Source of the DNA: Apostichopus japonicus
Lineage: Eukaryota > Echinodermata > Holothuroidea > Aspidochirotida > Stichopodidae
Assembly (NCBI RefSeq): GCF_037975245.1
Contig: NC_092571.1
Coordinates: 27,604,564 to 27,668,563, forward strand
Reading direction: 5' to 3'
DNA length: 64,000 nucleotides
Both the position numbers and the translations under genes were made by a program. Below, in pieces: positions 1 to 14,438 of this stretch. Under the pieces are notes generated by a model, which made no database searches, had not been told where the DNA came from, and was given only the letters and a program-made list of their open reading frames with translations. Within the stretch, counting starts at the first letter, position 1; every line of letters starts with the position of its first letter.

Positions 1-2978
1 GATGAGGTCTTTTGCCGATCTTTTACAACTCTGGCTTGCATTAGGAGCCTTAACTATTAAACAATCAGCCAATATCTCAGCCGATACAGTGGCCGGACGG
101 CGTGGCGCACTGTAATAGCTGTAGAGCGAGACTCTCTTTTGCACGCGGTGGTTCGAACCCCAGTGATGACGTCTTTTGCCGATCTTTTACAACTCTGGCT
201 TGTATTAGGAGCCTTAACTATTAAACAATCAGCCAATATCTCAGCCGATACAGTGGCCGGACTGTGGCGCTGTGGACTGTGGCGCACTGTAATAGCTGTA
301 GAGCGAGACTCTCTTTTGCACGCGGTGGTTCGAACCCCAGTGATGACGTCTTTTGCCGATCTTTTACAACTCTGGCTTGCATTAGGAGCCTTAACTATTA
401 AACAATCAGCCAATATCTCAGCCGATACAGTGGCCGGACGGCGTGGCGCACTGTAATAGCTGTAGAGCGAGACTCTCTTTTGCACGCGGTGGTTCGAACC
501 CCAGTGATGACGTCTTTTGCCGATCTTTTACAACTCTGGCTTGCATTAGGAGCCTTAACTATTAAACAATCAGCCAATATCTCTGCCGATACAGTGGCCG
601 GACGGCGTGGCGCACTGTAATAGCTGTAGAGCGAGACTCTCTTTTGCACGCGGTGGTTCGAACCCCAGTGATGACGTCTTTTGCCGATCTTTTACAACTC
701 TGGCTTGCATTAGGAGCCTTAACTATTAAACAATCAGCCAATATCTCAGCCGATACAGTGGCCGGACGGCGTGGCGCACTGTAATAGCTGTAGAGCGAGA
801 CTCTCTTTTGCACGCGGTGGTTCGAACCCCAGTGATGACGTCTTTTGCCGATCTTTTACAACTCTGGCTTGCATTAGGAGCCTTAACTATTAAACAATCA
901 GCCAATATCTCAGCCGATACAGTGGCCGGACGGCGTGGCGCACTGTAATAGCTGTAGAGCGAGACTCTCTTTTGCACGCGGTGGTTCGAACCCCAGTGAT
1001 GACGTCTTTTGCCGATCTTTTACAACTCTGGCTTGCATTAGGAGCCTTAACTATTAAACAATCAGCCAATATCTCTGCCGATACAGTGGCCGGACGGCGT
1101 GGCGCACTGTAATAGCTGTAGAGCGAGACTCTCTTTTGCACGCGGTGGTTCGAACCCCAGTGATGACGTCTTTTGCCGATCTTTTACAACTCTGGCTTGC
1201 ATTAGGAGCCTTAACTATTAAACAATCAGCCAATATCTCAGCCGATACAGTGGCCGGACGGCGTGGCGCACTGTAATAGCTGTAGAGCGAGACTCTCTTT
1301 TGCACGCGGTGGTTCGAACCCCAGTGATGACGTCTTTTGCCAATCTTTTACAACTCTGGCTTGCATTAGGAGCCTTAACTATTAAACAATCAGCCAATAT
1401 CTCAGCCGATACAGTGGCCGGACGGCGTGGCGCACTGTAATAGCTGTAGAGCGAGACTCTCTTTTGCACGCGGTGGTTCGAACCCCAGTGATGAGGTCTT
1501 TTGCCGATCTTTTACAACTCTGGCTTGCATTAGGAGCCTTAACTATTAAACAATCAGCCAATATCTCAGCCGATACAGTGGCCGGACGGCGTGGCGCACT
1601 GTAATAGCTGTAGAGCGAGACTCTCTTTTGCACGCGGTGGTTCGAACCCCAGTGATGACGTCTTTTGCCGATCTTTTACAACTCTGGCTTGTATTAGGAG
1701 CCTTAACTATTAAACAATCAGCCAATATCTCAGCCGATACAGTGGCCGGACTGTGGCGCTGTGGACTGTGGCGCACTGTAATAGCTGTAGAGCGAGACTC
1801 TCTTTTGCACGCGGTGGTTCGAACCCCAGTGATGACGTCTTTTGCCGATCTTTTACAACTCTGGCTTGCATTAGGAGCCTTAACTATTAAACAATCAGCC
1901 AATATCTCAGCCGATACAGTGGCCGGACGGCGTGGCGCACTGTAATAGCTGTAGAGCGAGACTCTCTTTTGCACGCGGTGGTTCGAACCCCAGTGATGAC
2001 GTCTTTTGCCGATCTTTTACAACTCTGGCTTGCATTAGGAGCCTTAACTATTAAACAATCAGCCAATATCTCTGCCGATACAGTGGCCGGACGGCGTGGC
2101 GCACTGTAATAGCTGTAGAGCGAGACTCTCTTTTGCACGCGGTGGTTCGAACCCCAGTGATGACGTCTTTTGCCGATCTTTTACAACTCTGGCTTGCATT
2201 AGGAGCCTTAACTATTAAACAATCAGCCAATATCTCAGCCGATACAGTGGCCGGACGGCGTGGCGCACTGTAATAGCTGTAGAGCGAGACTCTCTTTTGC
2301 ACGCGGTGGTTCGAACCCCAGTGATGACGTCTTTTGCCGATCTTTTACAACTCTGGCTTGCATTAGGAGCCTTAACTATTAAACAATCAGCCAATATCTC
2401 AGCCGATACAGTGGCCGGACGGCGTGGCGCACTGTAATAGCTGTAGAGCGAGACTCTCTTTTGCACGCGGTGGTTCGAACCCCAGTGATGACGTCTTTTG
2501 CCGATCTTTTACAACTCTGGCTTGCATTAGGAGCCTTAACTATTAAACAATCAGCCAATATCTCAGCCGATACAGTGGCCGGACGGCGTGGCGCACTGTA
2601 ATAGCTGTAGAGCGAGACTCTCTTTTGCACGCGGTGGTTCGAACCCCAGTGATGACGTCTTTTGCCGATCTTTTACAACTCTGGCTTGCATTAGGAGCCT
2701 TAACTATTAAACAATCAGCCAATATCTCAGCCGATACAGTGGCCGGACGGCGTGGCGCACTGTAATAGCTGTAGAGCGAGACTCTCTTTTGCACGCGGTG
2801 GTTCGAACCCCAGTGATGACGTCTTTTGCCAATCTTTTACAACTCTGGCTTGCATTAGGAGCCTTAACTATTAAACAATCAGCCAATATCTCAGCCGATA
2901 CAGTGGCCGGACGGCGTGGCGCACTGTAATAGCTGTAGAGCGAGACTCTCTTTTGCACGCGGTGGTTCGAACCCCAGT
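1..2978. repeat. Higher-order repeat: 9-mer of 1489 bp, two copies
   Basis: Copy 1 is 1-1489 and copy 2 is 1490-2978. The unit is nine monomers plus the 13-bp expansion (9 x 164 + 13). Shared markers at offset 1489: gatgaGgtc (1 and 1490), the 177-bp monomer, and gccAatctt (near 1339 and 2828). One noted difference is tctcTgcc at 1073 against tctcAgcc at 2562. The near identity implies a recent duplication. Confidence 0.9.
759..829 (+). promoter_or_regulatory. tRNA-like Pol III A box and B box in a satellite monomer (representative copy)
   Basis: Positions 759-770 read tggccggacggc, matching 10 of 12 positions of the A-box consensus TRGCNNARYNGG. After a 48-nt gap, 819-829 read ggttcgaaccc, a full match to the B box GGTTCGANNCC. 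A D-arm-like fold (GCCG/TGGC around a 7-nt loop) is present and is enclosed by ACAGTG (755-760) and CACTGT (777-782). T4 runs at 843-846 and 854-857 could end a Pol III transcript, but an internal T4 lies between the boxes. The T stem beyond the first two pairs does not form and no anticodon stem is convincing, so this is a tRNA-derived relic or SINE-like head, not a tRNA gene. The module recurs in nearly all ~180 monomers. Confidence 0.6.
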
Positions 2979-4018
2979 GATGAGGTCTTTTGCCGATCTT
3001 TTACAACTCTGGCTTGCATTAGGAGCCTTAACTATTAAACAATCAGCCAATATCTCAGCCGATACAGTGGCCGGACGGCGTGGCGCACTGTAATAGCTGT
3101 AGAGCGAGACTCTCTTTTGCACGCGGTGGTTCGAACCCCAGTGATGACGTCTTTTGCCGATCTTTTACAACTCTGGCTTGCATTAGGAGCCTTAACTATT
3201 GAATAATCAGCCAATATCTCAGCCGATACAGTGGCCGGACGGCGTGGCGCACTGTAATAGCTGTAGAGCGAGACTCTCTTTTGCACGCGGTGGTTCGAAC
3301 CCCAGTGATGACGTCTTTTGCCGATCTTTTACAACTCTGGCTTGCATTAGGAGCCTTAACTATTAAACAATCAGCCAATATCTCAGCCGATACAGTGGCC
3401 GGACGGCGTGGCGCACTGTAATAGCTGTAGAGCGAGACTCTCTTTTGCACGCGGTGGTTCGAACCCCAGTGATGACGTCTTTTGCCGATCTTTTACAACT
3501 CTGGCTTGCATTAGGAGCCTTAACTATTAAACAATCAGCCAATATCTCAGCCGATACAGTGGCCGGACGGCGTGGCGCACTGTAATAGCTGTAGAGCGAG
3601 ACTCTCTTTTGCACGCGGTGGTTCGAACCCCAGTGATGACGTCTTTTGCCGATCTTTTACAACTCTGGCTTGCATTAGGAGCCTTAACTATTAAACAATC
3701 AGCCAATATCTCAGCCGATACAGTGGCCGGACGGCGTGGCGCACTGTAATAGCTGTAGAGCGAGACTCTCTTTTGCACGCGGTGGTTCGAACCCCAGTGA
3801 TGACGTCTTTTGCCGATCTTTTACAACTCTGGCTTGCATTAGGAGCCTTAACTATTAAACAATCAGCCAATATCTCAGCCGATACAGTGGCCGGACGGCG
3901 TGGCGCACTGTAATAGCTGTAGAGCGAGACTCTCTTTTGCACGCGGTGGTTCGAACCCCAGTGATGACGTCTTTTGCCGATCTTTTACAACTCTGGCTTG
4001 CATTAGGAGCCTTAACTA

Positions 4019-6566
4019 TTAAACAATCAGCCAATATCTCTGCCGATACAGTGGCCGGACGGCGTGGCGCACTGTAATAGCTGTAGAGCGAGACTCTCTT
4101 TTGCACGCGGTGGTTCGAACCCCAGTGATGACGTCTTTTGCCGATCTTTTACAACTCTGGCTTGCATTAGGAGCCTTAACTATTAAACAATCAGCCAATA
4201 TATCTGCCGATACAGTGGCCGGACGGCGTGGCGCACTGTAATAGCTGTAGAGCGAGACTCTCTTTTGCACGCGGTGGTTCGAACCCCAGTGATGACGTCT
4301 TTTGCCGATCTTTTACAACTCTGGCTTGCATTAGGAGCCTTAACTATTAAACAATCAGCCAATATCTCAGCCGATACAGTGGCCGGACGGCGTGGCGCAC
4401 TGTAATAGCTGTAGAGCGAGACTCTCTTTTGCACGCGGTGGTTCGAACCCCAGTGATGAGGTCTTTTGCCGATCTTTTACAACTCTGGCTTGCATTAGGA
4501 GCCTTAACTATTAAACAATCAGCCAATATCTCAGCCGATACAGTGGCCGGACGGCGTGGCGCACTGTAATAGCTGTAGAGCGAGACTCTCTTTTGCAGGC
4601 GGTGGTTCGAACCCCAGTGATGACGTCTTTTGCCGATCTTTTACAACTCTGGCTTGCATTAGGAGCCTTAACTATTGAATAATCAGCCAATATCTCAGCC
4701 GATACAGTGGCCGGACGGCGTGGCGCACTGTAATAGCTGTAGAGCGAGACTCTCTTTTGCAGGCGGTGGTTCGAACCCCAGTGATGACGTCTTTTGCCGA
4801 TCTTTTACAACTCTGGCTTGCATTAGGAGCCTTAACTATTGAATAATCAGCCAATATCTCAGCCGATACAGTGGCCGGACGGCGTGGCGCACTGTAATAG
4901 CTGTAGAGCGAGACTCTCTTTTGCACGCGGTGGTTCGAACCCCAGTGATGACGTCTTTTGCCGATCTTTTACAACTCTGGCTTGCATTAGGAGCCTTAAC
5001 TATTAAACAATCAGCCAATATCTCAGCCGATACAGTGGCCGGACGGCGTGGCGCACTGTAATAGCTGTAGAGCGAGACTCTCTTTTGCACGCGGTGGTTC
5101 GAACCCCAGTGATGAGGTCTTTTGCCGATCTTTTACAACTCTGGCTTGCATTAGGAGCCTTAACTATTAAACAATCAGCCAATATCTCAGCCGATACAGT
5201 GGCCGGACGGCGTGGCGCACTGTAATAGCTGTAGAGCGAGACTCTCTTTTGCAGGCGGTGGTTCGAACCCCAGTGATGACGTCTTTTGCCGATCTTTTAC
5301 AACTCTGGCTTGCATTAGGAGCCTTAACTATTGAATAATCAGCCAATATCTCAGCCGATACAGTGGCCGGACGGCGTGGCGCACTGTAATAGCTGTAGAG
5401 CGAGACTCTCTTTTGCACGCGGTGGTTCGAACCCCAGTGATGACGTCTTTTGCCGATCTTTTACAACTCTGGCTTGCATTAGGAGCCTTAACTATTGAAT
5501 AATCAGCCAATATCTCAGCCGATACAGTGGCCGGACGGCGTGGCGCACTGTAATAGCTGTAGAGCGAGACTCTCTTTTGCACGCGGTGGTTCGAACCCCA
5601 GTGATGACGTCTTTTGCCGATCTTTTACAACTCTGGCTTGCATTAGGAGCCTTAACTATTAAACAATCAGCCAATATCTCTGCCGATACAGTGGCCGGAC
5701 GGCGTGGCGCACTGTAATAGCTGTAGAGCGAGACTCTCTTTTGCACGCGGTGGTTCGAACCCCAGTGATGACGTCTTTTGCCGATCTTTTACAACTCTGG
5801 CTTGCATTAGGAGCCTTAACTATTAAACAATCAGCCAATATATCTGCCGATACAGTGGCCGGACGGCGTGGCGCACTGTAATAGCTGTAGAGCGAGACTC
5901 TCTTTTGCACGCGGTGGTTCGAACCCCAGTGATGACGTCTTTTGCCGATCTTTTACAACTCTGGCTTGCATTAGGAGCCTTAACTATTAAACAATCAGCC
6001 AATATCTCAGCCGATACAGTGGCCGGACGGCGTGGCGCACTGTAATAGCTGTAGAGCGAGACTCTCTTTTGCACGCGGTGGTTCGAACCCCAGTGATGAC
6101 GTCTTTTGCCGATCTTTTACAACTCTGGCTTGCATTAGGAGCCTTAACTATTAAACAATCAGCCAATATCTCAGCCGATACAGTGGCCGGACGGCGTGGC
6201 GCACTGTAATAGCTGTAGAGCGAGACTCTCTTTTGCAGGCGGTGGTTCGAACCCCAGTGATGACGTCTTTTGCCGATCTTTTACAACTCTGGCTTGCATT
6301 AGGAGCCTTAACTATTGAATAATCAGCCAATATCTCAGCCGATACAGTGGCCGGACGGCGTGGCGCACTGTAATAGCTGTAGAGCGAGACTCTCTTTTGC
6401 ACGCGGTGGTTCGAACCCCAGTGATGACGTCTTTTGCCGATCTTTTACAACTCTGGCTTGCATTAGGAGCCTTAACTATTAAACAATCAGCCAATATCTC
6501 AGCCGATACAGTGGCCGGACGGCGTGGCGCACTGTAATAGCTGTAGAGCGAGACTCTCTTTTGCAC
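4019..6566. repeat. Higher-order repeat: 10-mer of 1640 bp (partial second copy)
   Basis: The rare variant monomer with tatatctgccg (near 4200) recurs at offset 1640 (near 5840). The gcaGgcggtgg variant near 4597 recurs near 6237, and a ttgaataatc monomer near 4672 recurs at 6312. Extra copies of the gcaGgcgg and ttgaataatc types in between show further local shuffling, so the limits are approximate. Confidence 0.75.
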
Positions 6567-8774
6567 GCGGTGGTTCGAACCCCAGTGATGACGTCTTTTG
6601 CCGATCTTTTACAACTCTGGCTTGCATTAGGAGCCTTAACTATTAAACAATCAGCCAATATCTCAGCCGATACAGTGGCCGGACGGCGTGGCGCACTGTA
6701 ATAGCTGTAGAGCGAGACTCTCTTTTGCACGCGGTGGTTCGAACCCCAGTGATGACGTCTTTTGCCGATCTTTTACAACTCTGGCTTGCATTAGGAGCCT
6801 TAACTATTAAACAATCAGCCAATATCTCAGCCGATACAGTGGCCGGACGGCGTGGCGCACTGTAATAGCTGTAGAGCGAGACTCTCTTTTGCACGCGGTG
6901 GTTCGAACCCCAGTGATGACGTCTTTTGCCGATCTTTTACAACTCTGGCTTGCATTAGGAGCCTTAACTATTAAACAATCAGCCAATATCTCAGCCGATA
7001 CAGTGGCCGGACGGCGTGGCGCACTGTAATAGCTGTAGAGCGAGACTCTCTTTTGCACGCGGTGGTTCGAACCCCAGTGATGACGTCTTTTGCCGATCTT
7101 TTACAACTCTGGCTTGCATTAGGAGCCTTAACTATTAAACAATCAGCCAATATCTCTGCCGATACAGTGGCCGGACGGCGTGGCGCACTGTAATAGCTGT
7201 AGAGCGAGACTCTCTTTTGCACGCGGTGGTTCGAACCCCAGTGATGACGTCTTTTGCCGATCTTTTACAACTCTGGCTTGCATTAGGAGCCTTAACTATT
7301 AAACAATCAGCCAATATCTCAGCCGATACAGTGGCCGGACGGCGTGGCGCACTGTAATAGCTGTAGAGCGAGACTCTCTTTTGCACGCGGTGGTTCGAAC
7401 CCCAGTGATGACGTCTTTTGCCGATCTTTTACAACTCTGGCTTGCATTAGGAGCCTTAACTATTAAACAATCAGCCAATATCTCAGCCGATACAGTGGCC
7501 GGACGGCGTGGCGCACTGTAATAGCTGTAGAGCGAGACTCTCTTTTGCACGCGGTGGTTCGAACCCCAGTGATGACGTCTTTTGCCGATCTTTTACAACT
7601 CTGGCTTGCATTAGGAGCCTTAACTATTAAACAATCAGCCAATATCTCAGCCGATACAGTGGCCGGACGGCGTGGCGCACTGTAATAGCTGTAGAGCGAG
7701 ACTCTCTTTTGCACGCGGTGGTTCGAACCCCAGTGATGACGTCTTTTGCCGATCTTTTACAACTCTGGCTTGCATTAGGAGCCTTAACTATTAAATAATC
7801 AGCCAATATCTCAGCCGATACAGTGGCCGGACGGCGTGGCGCACTGTAATAGCTGTAGAGCGAGACTCTCTTTTGCACGCGGTGGTTCGAACCCCAGTGA
7901 TGACGTCTTTTGCCGATCTTTTACAACTCTGGCTTGCATTAGGAGCCTTAACTATTAAACAATCAGCCACTATCTCAGCCGATACAGTGGCCGGACGGCG
8001 TGGCGCACTGTAATAGCTGTAGAGCGAGACTCTCTTTTGCACGCGGTGGTTCGAACCCCAGTGATGACGTCTTTTGCCGATCTTTTACAACTCTGGCTTC
8101 CATTAGGAGCCTTAACTATTAAACAATCAGCCAATATCTCAGCCGATACAGTGGCCGGACGGCGTGGCGCACTGTAATAGCTGTAGAGCGAGACTCTCTT
8201 TTGCACGCGGTGGTTCGAACCCCAGTGATGACGTCTTTTGCCGATCTTTTACAACTCTGGCTTGCATTAGGAGCCTTAACTATTAAACAATCAGCCAATA
8301 TCTCTGCCGATACAGTGGCCGGACGGCGTGGCGCACTGTAATAGCTGTAGAGCGAGACTCTCTTTTGCACGCGGTGGTTCGAACCCCAGTGATGACGTCT
8401 TTTGCCGATCTTTTACAACTCTGGCTTGCATTAGGAGCCTTAACTATTAAACAATCAGCCAATATCTCTGCCGATACAGTGGCCGGACGGCGTGGCGCAC
8501 TGTAATAGCTGTAGAGCGAGACTGTCTTTTGCACGCGGTGGTTCGAACCCCAGTGATGACGTCTTTTGCCGATCTTTTACAACTCTGGCTTGCATTAGGA
8601 GCCTTAACTATTAAATAATCAGCCAATATCTCTGCCGATACAGTGGCCGGACGGCGTGGCGCACTGTAATAGCTGTAGAGCGAGACTCTCTTTTGCACGC
8701 GGTGGTTCGAACCCCAGTGATGACGTCTTTTGCCGATCTTTTACAACTCTGGCTTGCATTAGGAGCCTTAACTA

Positions 8775-10994
8775 TTAAATAATCAGCCAATATCTCTGCC
8801 GATACAGTGGCCGGACGGCGTGGCGCACTGTAATAGCTGTAGAGCGAGACTCTCTTTTACACGCGGTGGTTCGAACCCCAGTGATGACGTCTTTTGCCGA
8901 TCTCTTACAACTCTGGCTTGCATTAGGAGCCTTAACTATTAAATAATCAGCCAATATCTCTGCCGATACAGTGGCCGGACGGCGTGGCGCACTGTAATAG
9001 CTGTAGAGCGAGACTCTCTTTTGCACGCGGTGGTTCGAACCCCAGTGATGACGTCTTTTGCCGATCTTTTACAACTCTGGCTTGCATTAGGAGCCTTAAC
9101 TATTAAACAATCAGCCAATATCTCAGCCGATACAGTGGCCGGACGGCGTGGCGCACTGTAATAGCTGTAGAGCGAGACTCTCTTTTGCACGCGGTGGTTC
9201 GAACCCCAGTGATGACGTCTTTTGCCGATCTTTTACAACTCTGGCTTGCATTAGGAGCCTTAACTATTAAACAATCAGCCAATATCTCTGCCGATACAGT
9301 GGCCGGACGGCGTGGCGCACTGTAATAGCTGTAGAGCGAGACTCTCTTTTGCACGCGGTGGTTCGAACCCCAGTGATGACGTCTTTTGCCGATCTTTTAC
9401 AACTCTGGCTTGCATTAGGAGCCTTAACTATTAAACAATCAGCCAATATCTCAGCCGATACAGTGGCCGGACGGCGTGGCGCACTGTAATAGCTGTAGAG
9501 CGAGACTCTCTTTTGCACGCGGTGGTTCGAACCCCAGTGATGACGTCTTTTGCCGATCTTTTACAACTCTGGCTTGCATTAGGAGCCTTAACTATTAAAT
9601 AATCAGCCAATATCTCAGCCGATACAGTGGCCGGACGGCGTGGCGCACTGTAATAGCTGTAGAGCGAGACTCTCTTTTGCACGCGGTGGTTCGAACCCCA
9701 GTGATGACGTCTTTTGCCGATCTTTTACAACTCTGGCTTGCATTAGGAGCCTTAACTATTAAATAATCAGCCAATATCTCTGCCGATACAGTGGCCGGAC
9801 GGCGTGGCGCACTGTAATAGCTGTAGAGCGAGACTCTCTTTTGCACGCGGTGGTTCGAACCCCAGTGATGACGTCTTTTGCCGATCTCTTACAACTCTGG
9901 CTTGCATTAGGAGCCTTAACTATTAAATAATCAGCCAATATCTCTGCCGATACAGTGGCCGGACGGCGTGGCGCACTGTAATAGCTGTAGAGCGAGACTC
10001 TCTTTTGCACGCGGTGGTTCGAACCCCAGTGATGAGGTCTTTTGCCGATCTTTTACAACTCTGGCTTGCATTAGGAGCCTTAACTATTAAACAATCAGCC
10101 AATATCTCAGCCGATACAGTGGCCGGACGGCGTGGCGCACTGTAATAGCTGTAGAGCGAGACTCTCTTTTGCACGCGGTGGTTCGAACCCCAGTGATGAC
10201 GTCTTTTGCCGATCTTTTACAACTCTGGCTTGCATTAGGAGCCTTAACTATTAAACAATCAGCCAATATCTCTGCCGATACAGTGGCCGGACGGCGTGGC
10301 GCACTGTAATAGCTGTAGAGCGAGACTCTCTTTTGCACGCGGTGGTTCGAACCCCAGTGATGACGTCTTTTGCCGATCTTTTACAACTCTGGCTTGCATT
10401 AGGAGCCTTAACTATTAAACAATCAGCCAATATCTCAGCCGATACAGTGGCCGGACGGCGTGGCGCACTGTAATAGCTGTAGAGCGAGACTCTCTTTTGC
10501 ACGCGGTGGTTCGAACCCCAGTGATGACGTCTTTTGCCGATCTTTTACAACTCTGGCTTGCATTAGGAGCCTTAACTATTAAATAATCAGCCAATATCTC
10601 AGCCGATACAGTGGCCGGACGGCGTGGCGCACTGTAATAGCTGTAGAGCGAGACTCTCTTTTGCACGCGGTGGTTCGAACCCCAGTGATGACGTCTTTTG
10701 CCGATCTTTTACAACTCTGGCTTGCATTAGGAGCCTTAACTATTAAATAATCAGCCAATATCTCTGCCGATACAGTGGCCGGACGGCGTGGCGCACTGTG
10801 ATAGCTGTAGAGCGAGACTCTCTTTTGCACGCGGTGGTTCGAACCCCAGTGATGACGTCTTTTGCCGATCTTTTACAACTCTGGCTTGCATTAGGAGCCT
10901 TAACTATTGAATAATCAGCCAATATCTCTGCCGATACAGTGGCCGGACGGCGTGGCGCACTGTAATAGCTGTAGAGCGAGACTCTCTTTTGCAC
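8775..10994. repeat. Higher-order repeat: 6-mer of 984 bp
   Basis: The order of tctcA/tctcT and aaaC/aaaT variants repeats every six monomers (8775/9759, 8939/9923, 9103/10087, 9267/10251, 9431/10415, 9595/10579). The rare gatctCttac monomer near 8900 recurs near 9884, offset 984. Confidence 0.8.
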
Positions 10995-13900
10995 GCGGTG
11001 GTTCGAACCCCAGTGATGACGTCTTTTGCCGATCTTTTACAACTCTGGCTTGCATTAGGAGCCTCAACTATTAAACAATCAGCCAATATCTCAGCCGATA
11101 CAGTGGCCGGACGGCGTGGCGCACTGTAATAGCTGTAGAGCGAGACTCTCTTTTGCACGCGGTGGTTCGAACCCCAGTGATGACGTCTTTTGCCGATCTT
11201 TTACAACTCTGGCTTGCATTAGGAGCCTTAACTATTAAACAATCAGCCAATATCTCAGCCGATACAGTGGCCGGACGGCGTGGCGCACTGTAATAGCTGT
11301 AGAGCGAGACTCTCTTTTGCACGCGGTGGTTCGAACCCCAGTGATGACGTCTTTTGCCGATCTTTTACAACTCTGGCTTGCATTAGGAGCCTTAACTATT
11401 AAACAATCAGCCAATATCTCAGCCGATACAGTGGCCGGACGGCGTGGCGCACTGTAATAGCTGTAGAGCGAGACTCTCTTTTGCACGCGGTGGTTCGAAC
11501 CCCAGTGATGACGTCTTTTGCCGATCTTTTACAACTCTGGCTTGCATTAGGAGCCTTAACTATTAAACAATCAGCCAATATCTCAGCCGATACAGTGGCC
11601 GGACGGCGTGGCGCACTGTAATAGCTGTAGAGCGAGACTCTCTTTTGCACGCGGTGGTTCGAACCCCAGTGATGACGTCTTTTGCCGATCTTTTACAACT
11701 CTGGCTTGCATTAGGAGCCTTAACTATTAAACAATCAGCCAATATCTCAGCCGATACAGTGGCCGGACGGCGTGGCGCACTGTAATAGCTGTAGAGCGAG
11801 ACTCTCTTTTGCACGCGGTGGTTCGAACCCCAGTGATGACGTCTTTTGCCGATCTTTTACAACTCTGACTTGCATTAGGAGCCTTAACTATTAAACAATC
11901 AGCCAATATCTCAGCCGATACAGTGGCCGGACGGCGTGGCGCACTGTAATAGCTGTAGAGCGAGACTCTCTTTTGCACGCGGTGGTTCGAACCCCAGTGA
12001 TGACGTCTTTTGCCGATCTTTTACAACTCTGGCTTGCATTAGGAGCCTTAACTATTAAACAATCAGCCAATATCTCAGCCGATACAGTGGCCGGACGGCG
12101 TGGCGCACTGTAATAGCTGTAGAGCGAGACTCTCTTTTGCACGCGGTGGTTCGAACCCCAGTGATGACGTCTTTTGCCGATCTTTTACAACTCTGGCTTG
12201 CATTAGGAGCCTTAACTATTAAATAATCAGCCAATATCTCAGCCGATACAGTGGCCGGACGGCGTGGCGCACTGTAATAGCTGTAGAGCGAGACTCTCTT
12301 TTGCACGCGGTGGTTCGAACCCCAGTGATGACGTCTTTTGCCGATCTTTTACAACTCTGGCTTGCATTAGGAGCCTTAACTATTAAACAATCAGCCAATA
12401 TCTCAGCCGATACAGTGGCCGGACGGCGTGGCGCACTGTAATAGCTGTAGAGCGAGACTCTCTTTTGCACGCGGTGGTTCGAACCCCAGTGATGACGTCT
12501 TTTGCCGATCTTTTACAACTCTGGCTTGCATTAGGAGCCTTAACTATTAAATAATCAGCCAATATCTCAGCCGATACAGTGGCCGGACGGCGTGGCGCAC
12601 TGTAATAGCTGTAGAGCGAGACTCTCTTTTGCACGCGGTGGTTCGAACCCCAGTGATGACGTCTTTTGCCGATCTTTTACAACTCTGGCTTGCATTAGGA
12701 GCCTTAACTATTAAATAATCAGCCAATATCTCTGCCGATACAGTGGCCGGACGGCGTGGCGCACTGTGATAGCTGTAGAGCGAGACTCTCTTTTGCACGC
12801 GGTGATTCGAACCCCAGTGATGACGTCTTTTGCCGATCTTTTACAACTCTGGCTTGCATTAGGAGCCTTAACTATTGAATAATCAGCCAATATCTCTGCC
12901 GATACAGTGGCCGGACGGCGTGGCGCACTGTAATAGCTGTAGAGCGAGACTCTCTTTTGCACGCGGTGGTTCGAACCCCAGTGATGACGTCTTTTGCCGA
13001 TCTTTTACAACTCTGGCTTGCATTAGGAGCCTCAACTATTAAACAATCAGCCAATATCTCAGCCGATACAGTGGCCGGACGGCGTGGCGCACTGTAATAG
13101 CTGTAGAGCGAGACTCTCTTTTGCACGCGGTGGTTCGAACCCCAGTGATGACGTCTTTTGCCGATCTTTTACAACTCTGGCTTGCATTAGGAGCCTTAAC
13201 TATTAAACAATCAGCCAATATCTCAGCCGATACAGTGGCCGGACGGCGTGGCGCACTGTAATAGCTGTAGAGCGAGACTCTCTTTTGCACGCGGTGGTTC
13301 GAACCCCAGTGATGACGTCTTTTGCCGATCTTTTACAACTCTGGCTTGCATTAGGAGCCTTAACTATTAAACAATCAGCCAATATCTCAGCCGATACAGT
13401 GGCCGGACGGCGTGGCGCACTGTAATAGCTGTAGAGCGAGACTCTCTTTTGCACGCGGTGGTTCGAACCCCAGTGATGACGTCTTTTGCCGATCTTTTAC
13501 AACTCTGGCTTGCATTAGGAGCCTTAACTATTAAACAATCAGCCAATATCTCAGCCGATACAGTGGCCGGACGGCGTGGCGCACTGTAATAGCTGTAGAG
13601 CGAGACTCTCTTTTGCACGCGGTGGTTCGAACCCCAGTGATGACGTCTTTTGCCGATCTTTTACAACTCTGGCTTGCATTAGGAGCCTTAACTATTAAAC
13701 AATCAGCCAATATCTCAGCCGATACAGTGGCCGGACGGCGTGGCGCACTGTAATAGCTGTAGAGCGAGACTCTCTTTTGCACGCGGTGGTTCGAACCCCA
13801 GTGATGACGTCTTTTGCCGATCTTTTACAACTCTGACTTGCATTAGGAGCCTTAACTATTAAACAATCAGCCAATATCTCAGCCGATACAGTGGCCGGAC

Positions 13901-14438
13901 GGCGTGGCGCACTGTAATAGCTGTAGAGCGAGACTCTCTTTTGCACGCGGTGGTTCGAACCCCAGTGATGACGTCTTTTGCCGATCTTTTACAACTCTGG
14001 CTTGCATTAGGAGCCTTAACTATTAAACAATCAGCCAATATCTCAGCCGATACAGTGGCCGGACGGCGTGGCGCACTGTAATAGCTGTAGAGCGAGACTC
14101 TCTTTTGCACGCGGTGGTTCGAACCCCAGTGATGACGTCTTTTGCCGATCTTTTACAACTCTGGCTTGCATTAGGAGCCTTAACTATTAAATAATCAGCC
14201 AATATCTCAGCCGATACAGTGGCCGGACGGCGTGGCGCACTGTAATAGCTGTAGAGCGAGACTCTCTTTTGCACGCGGTGGTTCGAACCCCAGTGATGAC
14301 GTCTTTTGCCGATCTTTTACAACTCTGGCTTGCATTAGGAGCCTTAACTATTAAACAATCAGCCAATATCTCAGCCGATACAGTGGCCGGACGGCGTGGC
14401 GCACTGTAATAGCTGTAGAGCGAGACTCTCTTTTGCAC
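10415..14438. repeat. Higher-order repeat: 12-mer of 1968 bp, two copies
   Basis: Rare markers recur at offset 1968: cactgtGatag (near 10799 and 12767), ttgaataatc (10907 and 12875), gcctCaac (near 11063 and 13031) and actctgActtgc (near 11867 and 13835). Copies run roughly 10415-12382 and 12383-14350. This period is twice the 984-bp unit just upstream, whose second copy it overlaps. Confidence 0.85.

Noticed and set aside
752-850. Functional tRNA gene in each monomer
   Set aside because: T stem fails after two pairs, no acceptor stem or anticodon stem forms, and an internal T4 run could stop Pol III.
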